Source: DSBN01 sp041686355 (lineage in GTDB: Bacteria > Spirochaetota > Spirochaetia > DSM-16054 > Sediminispirochaetaceae). Taken from it: a DNA stretch of 64,000 nucleotides. Shown in pieces: positions 7,543 through 15,774 of the stretch. The notes under the pieces are model-generated. The model was not told where the DNA came from. It saw only the letters and a program-made list of their open reading frames with translations, and did not search any database. Both the position numbers and the translations under genes were made by a program. Each line of letters begins with the position of its first letter. The first letter of the stretch is position 1. The DNA is taken from assembly GCA_041686355.1 (NCBI GenBank), contig JAWLDZ010000006.1, forward strand, positions 1 through 64,000, written 5' to 3'.

Positions 7543-8483
7543 TCTTGTTTTCCCTGACCTAATACCTGATAGTTATAAATGACCCAGTACTCTTCGGGAC
7601 GGTGTAAATAGTACACATAACGGCGCTTCTCTGTGAAGTTAGGGTATTTGAACTCCTGATCGACAAGCACGCTTGCCTCTTCAGGGGTATATTCAGTTTT
7701 TAATACCTCATAATCAGTCGGTTTGATAAGGATATCGGTATCAACCATTTCGTTCTTCAATAACTCATTATACTCTTCCACCATTCGTATCCGTTCACGC
7801 TCAGAACTGCGTCTATAGGTAGCCTTTTTAAGGGAGTTCTGCAGCATCAACTGTTCCACATCAAGATAGAGAAAAAACTTTTCCCATTCATCATTCTGAC
7901 GGGCATTTAACATATATTCTACAACCCGGTCCGGGGGCAGCTGATGTTTTTGAAGAACTTGGCGGGTTGTATCTACAATATCACTGCGATACTCACTGTC
8001 AGGTTCAAGAGATGGCTGGACGTGAAGGGTAAGCGTATTGGACTCCAGGGAACTACTATTCTCGAGGTGTGGGGAGAACTCGGCCTTAAAAAAGTATATC
8101 CCGGGAGAATCCATCTTTACATACTCCGACGCTTCAACATAAAAGGAAAACTTTTCGCCCGGCAGCAAACGTATCTCTCGATAATAGACTTGTTGATTGG
8201 AACTCTTCTCTCTGATATACTTTTCAGAGGCAGGTAAGGTCTCGTTGTATAGATTTGTTACCTGCAAAGATAAGTTGAAAAGCTTATTCTCTGCAAGTTC
8301 AAATAAAAACGGCTCGGGTGATTCGTTGCGAACACTTACCTGCAGTTCAACCGGCGTGTTCGGTGTATAAATTTGCTTTTCAGTCTCCTCAATACGGAGG
8401 CCGACTCCCTGTGCATCTGTGGCAGCCAATAGAGGTGACAAGCTCATAAAAGTAAATAGATAAATGAATAACCTTCGTTTCAC
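7539..8483 (-). CDS. secreted protein of unknown function
   Basis: About 314 aa. I take the GTG at 8483 as start (GGGAGA 7 nt upstream), which yields a good signal peptide: basic MKRR, a hydrophobic core, and cleavage near LLAATDA. The frame is open about 29 codons further, into the start of mfd on the other strand. The first 130 residues of the mature part look like a beta-sandwich (VELQVSVRNESPEPFLFEL resembles an intracellular proteinase inhibitor BsuPI or Ig-like strand pattern); the C-terminal part is helical and charged. It probably lies in the periplasm. First gene of the operon with the PilZ protein and AmrS. Confidence 0.72.
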   Translation of the reverse strand: MKRRLFIYLFTFMSLSPLLAATDAQGVGLRIEETEKQIYTPNTPVELQVSVRNESPEPFLFELAENKLFNLSLQVTNLYNETLPASEKYIREKSSNQQVYYREIRLLPGEKFSFYVEASEYVKMDSPGIYFFKAEFSPHLENSSSLESNTLTLHVQPSLEPDSEYRSDIVDTTRQVLQKHQLPPDRVVEYMLNARQNDEWEKFFLYLDVEQLMLQNSLKKATYRRSSERERIRMVEEYNELLKNEMVDTDILIKPTDYEVLKTEYTPEEASVLVDQEFKYPNFTEKRRYVYYLHRPEEYWVIYNYQVLGQGKQE

Positions 8484-8524
8484 GTTAGTTCTCCCATACT
8501 CATTACTATCTTCGGTACAAAAAA

Positions 8525-11230
8525 ATGATAACATTATTCCAAAATAAACTGAATAAGCGACTTGATACATATAACCCTTTTATAGAACTTTTACGGAATT
8601 TTCGACAAAAGGAGTTCTCCTTAACCGTCGAGGGCACGGAAGGTTTCTTTTTTGCATTAGTAGTAGAGCGTTTATTTCGTTATTCAGAAAGCCCGTTTTT
8701 AATTGTTACACCTACAGAGCAGGAAGCAGAAACCCTAGTTCGTGATTTGTCGATGTTCACCGATAGGGCTTACCAGTTTCCCTGGTGGAGCAGTGTACCC
8801 TATGGGGCAAAACAGACACAGCTTAATATTGCCGGCAAAAGAATGGGCCAACTGGTCCAGATGATTTCCGGAGAACCATTTATAGCAGTAGCATCACTGC
8901 GGGCCTTCCTGACACCATTGCCGCCCCCACAGTTTATTCGTTCCAAACTGCTCACATTGAAGGTCGGGCAGGAGTTCGACCCTGTGCAGCTTACAGAGAC
9001 CCTCCAAAGCTACAGGTACCTACGGGTACCAAAGGTGACCGTGGCCGGAGAGTTTGCACTGCGTGGCGAGGTATTGGATCTGTTTTTACCGGGGAATGAG
9101 CANNNNNNNNNNNNNNNNNNNNNNNNNNNNNNNNNNNNNNNNNNNNNNNNNNNNNNNNNNNNNNNNNNNNNNNNNNNNNNNNNNNNNNNNNNNNNNNNNN
9201 NNAAGACCGCGGTGATTGACACCTTTGTAGAGCTTAACCCCGGGGATTTTGTGGTTCATGTGAATTATGGAATCGGTAAATTCAAAGGGGTAGACCGAAT
9301 AAAGGCGGCCGGTACGGAACGCGACTATATTCAGCTTGAATACGCCGGAGAGGAAACGGTTTTCATACCCATTGAACAGGTGAACCTGATACAGCGGTAT
9401 ATTGGTCAGGAAGGGCGCGCTCCCCGCTTAGATACCCTTGGCGGAAAATCTTGGGAGCGGAGAAAGGACCGGGTAAAAAAGTCAGTTGAAGATCTGGCAG
9501 AACATCTGATTTCGCTGTACGCAAAGCGCAGAAGTGCGACAGGCTTCGCTTTTCCAGCGGATACCGATTGGCAGATTGAGTTTGAAGCGGAATTCCCCTA
9601 CGAAGAGACCGAAGACCAGCTGCGGGCAATTGAAGATGTAAAAGCGGATATGGAAAAACCGGCCCCCATGGACCGTTTGGTCTGCGGTGATGTGGGATAC
9701 GGTAAAACTGAAGTAGCCATGCGGGCGGCCTTTAAAGCGGTTGTTTCCGGAAAGCAGGTCGCTTTCCTGGCGCCTACTACTATCCTGGCTGAGCAGCATT
9801 ATGAGAATTTCCAGGAACGTTTTAAGCGCTATCCGGTAAAAATAGACATGATTTCACGGTTTGTACAAAAAAGCGAACAGAAAAAAGTTCTCCAACGGGC
9901 TCATAATGGAAGTGTGGATGTACTCATTGGCACCCATCGCATCTTACAAAAGGATGTGCAGTTTAAGTCGCTGGGATTGTTGGTGGTCGATGAAGAACAG
10001 CGGTTTGGAGTCAAAGCCAAGGAGAGGTTGAAGGAGCTTCGAGCTTCCATAGACGCCCTTACTCTGTCCGCTACTCCAATCCCCAGAACCTTGCATATGT
10101 CTCTTCTTAAGATTCGTGATATGTCTCTGATTGCCACCCCGCCAATGGACAGACGCCCGATTGAAACCCATGTAGAAGAGTTTAACGAGGAACTCATCAG
10201 CGAGGCAATTCGTTATGAAGTTAATCGGGGGGGACAAATCTTCTACCTCCATAATCGGGTAGAAACCCTGAACCAGGTTCGTCTGTTTCTTGAAAAACTG
10301 TTACCGGAGGTGCTTATAGAGACGGCCCATGGTCAGATGACCAGCATTCAGCTGGAAGATAAAATGCACCGGTTTGTGCACGGCTCTTTTCAAGTTTTGG
10401 TTGCCACCACCATAATAGAAAACGGCATTGATATACCAAATGTAAATACTATTATCATTGATAGGGCCGATATGTACGGAATTAGCCAGCTCTACCAGCT
10501 TCGAGGGAGGGTAGGGCGCTCGGATCGTACCGCCTATGCGTATCTCCTCTTCCCTGAGCGGGGGGCACTGTCCGAAATCGCCATGAAGCGTCTGCAAATT
10601 ATCAGTGATTATACTGATCTTGGATCAGGTTTTAAGGTTGCCATGAAGGACCTTGAAGTGCGGGGTGCCGGTAACCTGCTCGGACGACAGCAGCACGGTG
10701 AAATACTCTCAGTAGGCTTTGATATGTATCTTAGATTGCTGGATGAAGCGGTTGCCGAACTGAGTGTCGGGGAAGAAAAAGAAGAAGCCCCTGAAGTATA
10801 TTTGGAACTTGACTATTCCGGGTATATTCCTGATACCTACATTAAAAACGTTACTGAGAAGATGGAAATCTACAAAATGATTGCTTCCATCGAAACCGAT
10901 ACCGACTTAGAAAGGGTATATGGAGAGCTAACCGACCGCTTCGGACCTATGCCGGACGAAGTACAGAGCCTGTTGTCTATTGCAGAACTGCGGGTTATAT
11001 GTAAGAAATTATACATTCGCTCGCTCCGGGAGCGGCGCGGTAAGGTATACGTTGAATTTGGGAAAGTTTCAATTATTGCTGTGGACAAGGTATTACGGCT
11101 GATATCTGAAAGCGGCGGGAGTGTGTCCCTTGATTCTCAAAACCCAAATATTCTCATGATGAATACCGAGGCTATTGGCCTAAAGGAGAAGTCGGAATTT
11201 ATTAGAGAAAAATTACAGACTCTGCTATAA
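8525..11230 (+). CDS. mfd: transcription-repair coupling factor Mfd (interrupted by an assembly gap)
   Basis: Mfd removes RNA polymerase stalled at DNA lesions and recruits UvrA. The N-terminal about 192 codons match the UvrB-like module. After the gap come the CarD-like polymerase-interaction domain (LNPGDFVVHVNYGIGKFKG), the translocase motor with Walker A GDVGYGKT and DEEQRFG, the conserved helicase end (IENGIDIPN, QLYQLRGRVGRS) and the C-terminal TRCF domain. 100 Ns at 9103-9202 replace part of domains 1-3; family members have about 1150 residues, so some 0.8 kb is missing. The reading frame continues across the Ns by chance. No Shine-Dalgarno precedes the ATG. It overlaps the next start by 1 nt at most. 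Confidence 0.95.
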   Translation: MITLFQNKLNKRLDTYNPFIELLRNFRQKEFSLTVEGTEGFFFALVVERLFRYSESPFLIVTPTEQEAETLVRDLSMFTDRAYQFPWWSSVPYGAKQTQLNIAGKRMGQLVQMISGEPFIAVASLRAFLTPLPPPQFIRSKLLTLKVGQEFDPVQLTETLQSYRYLRVPKVTVAGEFALRGEVLDLFLPGNEXXXXXXXXXXXXXXXXXXXXXXXXXXXXXXXXXXKTAVIDTFVELNPGDFVVHVNYGIGKFKGVDRIKAAGTERDYIQLEYAGEETVFIPIEQVNLIQRYIGQEGRAPRLDTLGGKSWERRKDRVKKSVEDLAEHLISLYAKRRSATGFAFPADTDWQIEFEAEFPYEETEDQLRAIEDVKADMEKPAPMDRLVCGDVGYGKTEVAMRAAFKAVVSGKQVAFLAPTTILAEQHYENFQERFKRYPVKIDMISRFVQKSEQKKVLQRAHNGSVDVLIGTHRILQKDVQFKSLGLLVVDEEQRFGVKAKERLKELRASIDALTLSATPIPRTLHMSLLKIRDMSLIATPPMDRRPIETHVEEFNEELISEAIRYEVNRGGQIFYLHNRVETLNQVRLFLEKLLPEVLIETAHGQMTSIQLEDKMHRFVHGSFQVLVATTIIENGIDIPNVNTIIIDRADMYGISQLYQLRGRVGRSDRTAYAYLLFPERGALSEIAMKRLQIISDYTDLGSGFKVAMKDLEVRGAGNLLGRQQHGEILSVGFDMYLRLLDEAVAELSVGEEKEEAPEVYLELDYSGYIPDTYIKNVTEKMEIYKMIASIETDTDLERVYGELTDRFGPMPDEVQSLLSIAELRVICKKLYIRSLRERRGKVYVEFGKVSIIAVDKVLRLISESGGSVSLDSQNPNILMMNTEAIGLKEKSEFIREKLQTLL
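9103..9202. other. assembly gap (100 N) inside mfd
   Basis: Exactly 100 Ns. Unlike the other two gaps, the flanks are not repeats of each other: they encode distant parts of Mfd, so real sequence is missing and the N count is a placeholder. Confidence 0.97.
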
Positions 11231-11253
11231 TGGGTGCAAAAGAGGGGACGGGG

Positions 11254-13521
11254 ATGCGAAAAAAAACATTTGATTTGCTGTGCAATGTCGGAGAGCTGAC
11301 CAGTCTTTTTCAAAAAAGTACCAATATTCAGGGCTTGCTGCATCTTACCGTAAAAATTATTTCTAAGCATATGCAAACTGAAGCCTGTTCAATTTTTCTT
11401 TTAGAGGGAATTTCCCAAAACTTAGTTTTACGGGCAACAGTCGGCTTGAATACTGATATGATTGGGAAACTGCGGCTGAATATCGGAGAGGGAATCACCG
11501 GCACTTCTTTAAAAGAGTTAAAACCCATTTGTGTTCCCCGCGGGTCCGAGGATCCCCATTTCAAATATGTTCAGGGAATTTTTGAAGAAAAATACGAAAG
11601 TTTTCTTGCAGTTCCCATTATCCAATCATCAAAAAAATTGGGTGTAATTGTATTAGAAGACTCCCGCCCGGATTATTACAATAAGCACGATATTCGGACC
11701 TTATCTGCAATCGCCAGCCAGCTTGCAACCTTTCTTGAACATGCCCGCATGTTGATTGAGCTGCGGAACACCAGTAAACAGCAGGATACTCCACAGCATA
11801 CAGAAAACAATCAGAAATTCTATCGCGGCCGTCCAACATCCTCCGGGATAGCCATGGGCCAGGCGATTGTGGTAAGCGGCAGTGATGATAACAGTCTTTT
11901 GATTCATGTGGGTGAAGATGAGTATCTTGAAAGCGAAGAGGATTTTGATTCTGCCCTAAAAAAAACCACAGACCAGCTGAAAGAGATCCAAGCTCACTTA
12001 GATGAAAAGCTCTCTGAGGCCGGTTCTCTTATTTTTGGTTCACACCTGCTTATGTTAAGCGACGAAGATTTCTCGGGGAGTATGCGCCGACACATACGCG
12101 ATGGTTTACCGGCTGCAGAAGCCGTAGCAAAGGTTGTAAATGAATATGTCAATCTTTTTCTCAATTCACAAAATGAGAATACCCAGGATAAAATTCACGA
12201 TGTAAAAGATCTCGGCCATCGTTTGTTAAGGAATCTGGCCGGCCACGACGTTGAAGATGGAGACTACTCAGGGCAGATAGTTATCGGGCCTAACCTGCTG
12301 CCGTCTGAAATCGTGAAGCTGGCGGCACAGAATACCGAGGGATTCGTAGTGTATGGGTCTGGAGAAACAAGCCATATTTCTATTCTTGCCCGTTCATTAG
12401 AAGTTCCCACCGTGCTGCTTGCTGAGAATGAGTTCTATCAACATGTGAATGGTAAGTTTCTTATTCTCGATGCCTATCAGGGCACATTAATTGTCGAACC
12501 GGATGACGAACTCATTGATCGTTATGTAGCCCTTGAAAAAGAGATGAGTTCGCAGAATAAAAAGAGAGCGAAAATTGAAAATCCAGCTACCAGTTGCACC
12601 ACCTTTGATGGTGCCGCAATTGAGCTCTTAGCAAATATCAATCTTTTGAGTGATGCAAAATCCGCCCGTCGCGCAGGTACCAGTGGAGTAGGTCTGTATC
12701 GTAGTGAGTATTTGTATCTTGTTCGAAACGATTTTCCACCGGAAGAGGAACAGGTTGTTATTTATAAAAAACTTATCAATGAAATGGATCCTGTATATTT
12801 TCGGACCCTCGATATCGGGGGTGATAAAATGCTCTCTGTAGCCAACATCGGTCAAGAGGCAAATCCTTTTATGGGATTGAGGGCAATACGTTATTCCTTT
12901 AAACACATTGACATACTTAAGACTCAACTGCGTGCATTACTTCGGGCTAGCGCTCAAACTGATTTACATGTCATGTTTCCGTTAATTTCGGGAGTCGAAG
13001 ATTTTATAAAAGCCCGCGATATTACTGAGCAGGCAATTCAGGAGTTGGCCCAGGAAAAATTGAAACATAACTCTGCTCCTTCTTTTGGTGCGATGATTGA
13101 ACTGCCCTCAGCAGTTACCATGATACATCAATTGGCAAGAAAGGCCGATTTTCTGAGTATAGGATCGAACGATTTAGTACAGTATATACTTGGGGTTGAT
13201 AGAACGAACGAGAATGTTGCCGATTTATATTCTGTGCAGCATCCAGCAGTGTTGCGGGCCTTCAAACGTATAGCCGAGGCAGGAAAAACTGAAGGCTGCC
13301 TCATATCGGTATGCGGCGATGCCGTCGCAGAGCCGGCCATGCTTACTTTTTTTATTGGAATTGGAATAGCCAATTACAGTGTAGACCCGCGAATGATAGA
13401 AGAAGTCCGCAGCCATATTAGTGGCTTAGATAAAAAGGAAGCTGCCCAGCATGCAGAAAAGTTGCTTGCCTTAGAAACACAAAATGAGATACGTGAATAC
13501 ATTGAAGCTCACTTGCAATAG
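11254..13521 (+). CDS. ptsP: PtsP: GAF-domain phosphoenolpyruvate-protein phosphotransferase (enzyme I of nitrogen type)
   Basis: About 755 aa. Residues about 15-175 are a GAF sensor domain, followed by the enzyme I parts: a helical HPr-binding and phosphohistidine region with SGETSHISILAR (phospho-acceptor His374) and the C-terminal PEP-binding barrel with GVGLYRSEYL, GGDK and the catalytic-cysteine motif VCGDAVAEP (Cys687). It transfers phosphate from PEP to an HPr/NPr protein, usually for regulation rather than sugar uptake. An ATG at 11230 touching the mfd stop is possible, but the purine-rich GAGGGG before 11254 favours the shorter form. No HPr or EIIA gene is adjacent. Confidence 0.92.
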   Translation: MRKKTFDLLCNVGELTSLFQKSTNIQGLLHLTVKIISKHMQTEACSIFLLEGISQNLVLRATVGLNTDMIGKLRLNIGEGITGTSLKELKPICVPRGSEDPHFKYVQGIFEEKYESFLAVPIIQSSKKLGVIVLEDSRPDYYNKHDIRTLSAIASQLATFLEHARMLIELRNTSKQQDTPQHTENNQKFYRGRPTSSGIAMGQAIVVSGSDDNSLLIHVGEDEYLESEEDFDSALKKTTDQLKEIQAHLDEKLSEAGSLIFGSHLLMLSDEDFSGSMRRHIRDGLPAAEAVAKVVNEYVNLFLNSQNENTQDKIHDVKDLGHRLLRNLAGHDVEDGDYSGQIVIGPNLLPSEIVKLAAQNTEGFVVYGSGETSHISILARSLEVPTVLLAENEFYQHVNGKFLILDAYQGTLIVEPDDELIDRYVALEKEMSSQNKKRAKIENPATSCTTFDGAAIELLANINLLSDAKSARRAGTSGVGLYRSEYLYLVRNDFPPEEEQVVIYKKLINEMDPVYFRTLDIGGDKMLSVANIGQEANPFMGLRAIRYSFKHIDILKTQLRALLRASAQTDLHVMFPLISGVEDFIKARDITEQAIQELAQEKLKHNSAPSFGAMIELPSAVTMIHQLARKADFLSIGSNDLVQYILGVDRTNENVADLYSVQHPAVLRAFKRIAEAGKTEGCLISVCGDAVAEPAMLTFFIGIGIANYSVDPRMIEEVRSHISGLDKKEAAQHAEKLLALETQNEIREYIEAHLQ

Positions 13522-13539
13522 TTGTTTCTTTCTCATAAG

Positions 13540-14256
13540 ATGCCTTTAATTATGAGTGAATATCAGCGTAAAATTCGCAGTTTTGTAAGGCGCAACGGCC
13601 GGCTGAGTGCAGCCCAAGAGCACGCCCTAACCCATTACCGTAATAACTACTGTATTGAGCTTACAGACACGCCTGTGGACTATGGGGACCTTTTCCACAA
13701 TAGCAATCCTGTAATTATTGAAATAGGCTTCGGGATGGGACATGCAACCATCGAATTAGCGCACAAATTTTCTAATTATAATTTTTTAGGAATTGAGGTG
13801 CATACCCCCGGAGTTGGCAAGGTGCTGGATGAAATCCATAAACGTCAAATAAAGAATTTAAGAATACTACAAGCTGATGCTGTCGATGTACTGGAACGGA
13901 TGATCCCGCAGAATTCAGTGGCAGGTTTTCATGTATTTTTTCCTGACCCGTGGCCTAAGAAAAAACACCATAAACGACGTCTGCTGCAGCTTGAGTTCGT
14001 TCACAAATTAACTTTGCGTTTGTGCGCCGGCGGATATCTTTATGCAGCCACAGATTGGGAGGAGTACGCCGAGCAAATGCTGGAGGTAGTTTCAAAAGAG
14101 CCTCTGCTCTTGAACCCCTTTAATGGTTTTGCCTCCAATATTGATTGGCGGCCAAAAACCAGCTTTGAACGGAAGGGAGAAGCCAAGCAGCACCAAATCA
14201 GGGAAGTGTGGGCGGAAAAAATCCTGGATGGGAATAAGAAAAGTGTAAATTGTTGA
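13540..14256 (+). CDS. trmB: tRNA (guanine-N7-)-methyltransferase TrmB
   Basis: A SAM-dependent methyltransferase making m7G46 in tRNA. It has the SAM-binding motif EIGFGMGHA and the TrmB signature FPDPWPKKKHHKRR, followed by TDWEEYAEQM. About 238 aa, normal for the family. The start is uncertain: the frame opens with a TTG at 13522 right after ptsP; ATGs follow at 13540 and 13552, none with a strong ribosome binding site. It is probably in one transcript with ptsP. Confidence 0.93.
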   Translation: MPLIMSEYQRKIRSFVRRNGRLSAAQEHALTHYRNNYCIELTDTPVDYGDLFHNSNPVIIEIGFGMGHATIELAHKFSNYNFLGIEVHTPGVGKVLDEIHKRQIKNLRILQADAVDVLERMIPQNSVAGFHVFFPDPWPKKKHHKRRLLQLEFVHKLTLRLCAGGYLYAATDWEEYAEQMLEVVSKEPLLLNPFNGFASNIDWRPKTSFERKGEAKQHQIREVWAEKILDGNKKSVNC

Positions 14257-14319
14257 ATATTTATAAATAATATGTAATGATAATGCAATAATATACAGAA
14301 TTATGAGGAGGGTGCCGAG

Positions 14320-15678
14320 ATGAAAGAAGGTAAGTGGATTGATCTAAATAAGTATTCGGATCTAGTGGAAAAAAATAACCAGATCGACCCGGTTTATTAT
14401 ACAAGGTACGAAGTAAAGCGTGGTTTGCGCAACAACGACGGCACCGGTGTACTGGTAGGGCTCACGCAAATTGGCGATGTACACGGATATATTGTAGATG
14501 AAAAAGAGAGGGTGCCGGTAGAGGGCCGTTTGCGATACCGCGGGATAGAGTTAAAAGACCTCGTCTCTGGTATGCAGAGTGAAAAACGTTTTGGTTTTGA
14601 AGAGACCGTGTATCTTCTTCTGTTTGGACAACTCCCGACTAAGGACGAGCTGGAATCCTTCAAAAAGCTTCTCGGCGAAAAACGTAACCTGCCGCCTGGT
14701 TTTACCGAGGATATGATCCTTACCGCACCGAGTTCAAACATAATGAATAAGTTGGCCCGCAGCGTACTGGCCTCGTATTCGTACGATAAGAACCCTGAAG
14801 ATAACTCAATTGAAAATGTGTTGCGCCAATCAATTGAGCTTATTGCCCGTTTTCCAACTTTTGTAGCGTACGGGTATCAAGCGGCCCAGCATTACCATGA
14901 GAATAAGACACTGTATATTCATACTCCCGATCCTGAGCTAAGTACCGCAGAAAACATTCTGCGTCTTATTCGTCCCGATGCCTCTTATACAGACCTCGAA
15001 GCCGAGCTGCTTGACCTTTCGTTGGTACTGCACGCTGAACATGGAGGAGGAAACAATTCCGCCTTTTCAATCCATGTTGTGTCGTCCTCCGACACCGATA
15101 CCTACAGTACGGTAGCCTCTGCCGTCGGCTCGCTCAAGGGAACTAAGCATGGTGGAGCCGCCCTCAAAGTTCGCCAGATGATGGACGACATAAAGCAGAA
15201 TGTGAAAGAGTGGGAAGATGAAGAGGAAGTAGCGGCCTACATCGAACAGATACTGCGCAAAGAGGCTTTTGACCAGAAGGGGCTTATCTACGGCATGGGG
15301 CATGCGGTGTATACTTTATCCGATCCCCGGGCCGTGTTACTGAAGGGCAAGGCGAAGGACCTGGCGAAGGAGAAGGGCTATACTCGAGAATTAGATTTGT
15401 ATGACAAGGTAGAGCGGCTTAGCCCTTCTATCTTCATGCGGGTCAAAAACTCCGATAAGGTGGTTTCCGCCAATGTGGATTTCTATTCCGGTTTTGTGTA
15501 CCACATGCTCGATATACCGGAAGATCTGTTTACTCCAATTTTTGCTGTTGCCCGTATCGCTGGTTGGACCTCCCATAGAATCGAAGAAATTATCAACGGC
15601 CGACGGATACTCCGTCCTGCCTACAAACATATTCGAAAGGATGCGATGACCTACATACCGATAAAGGACCGAAAATAA
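14320..15678 (+). CDS. gltA: citrate synthase
   Basis: A 452-aa enzyme condensing acetyl-CoA (or propionyl-CoA) with oxaloacetate. The family's active-site histidines and aspartate lie in LHAEHGGGNNSAF, GMGHAVYT and SANVDFYSG. The N-terminal about 45 residues before the conserved core are longer than in short bacterial forms. GAGGAGGG lies 7 nt before the ATG. In anaerobic spirochaetes this enzyme typically feeds glutamate synthesis rather than a full TCA cycle (inference). Transcription ends at the hairpin at 15685-15725. 2-Methylcitrate synthase activity cannot be excluded. Confidence 0.92.
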   Translation: MKEGKWIDLNKYSDLVEKNNQIDPVYYTRYEVKRGLRNNDGTGVLVGLTQIGDVHGYIVDEKERVPVEGRLRYRGIELKDLVSGMQSEKRFGFEETVYLLLFGQLPTKDELESFKKLLGEKRNLPPGFTEDMILTAPSSNIMNKLARSVLASYSYDKNPEDNSIENVLRQSIELIARFPTFVAYGYQAAQHYHENKTLYIHTPDPELSTAENILRLIRPDASYTDLEAELLDLSLVLHAEHGGGNNSAFSIHVVSSSDTDTYSTVASAVGSLKGTKHGGAALKVRQMMDDIKQNVKEWEDEEEVAAYIEQILRKEAFDQKGLIYGMGHAVYTLSDPRAVLLKGKAKDLAKEKGYTRELDLYDKVERLSPSIFMRVKNSDKVVSANVDFYSGFVYHMLDIPEDLFTPIFAVARIAGWTSHRIEEIINGRRILRPAYKHIRKDAMTYIPIKDRK

Positions 15679-15684
15679 GAACTA

Positions 15685-15725
15685 TAAAAAAGGGGCTGCC
15701 TGCTTATGAGACAGCCCCTTTTTAA
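15685..15725. terminator. bidirectional rho-independent terminator
   Basis: A stem AAAAAGGGGCTG (15687-15698) pairs perfectly with CAGCCCCTTTTT (15712-15723) around a 13-nt loop. With an A run on the left and a T run on the right it can end both gltA (rightward) and the EF-G-like gene (leftward). Confidence 0.9.
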
Positions 15726-15774
15726 ATTCAATTTAACAGATACACATTCGGCATCTGCTATCAGCCGGATTTTA

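Noticed and set aside
14257..14319. Promoter between trmB and gltA
   Set aside because: TTGAAT and several TAAT-like boxes exist, but their spacings are poor and the region is simply A/T-rich.
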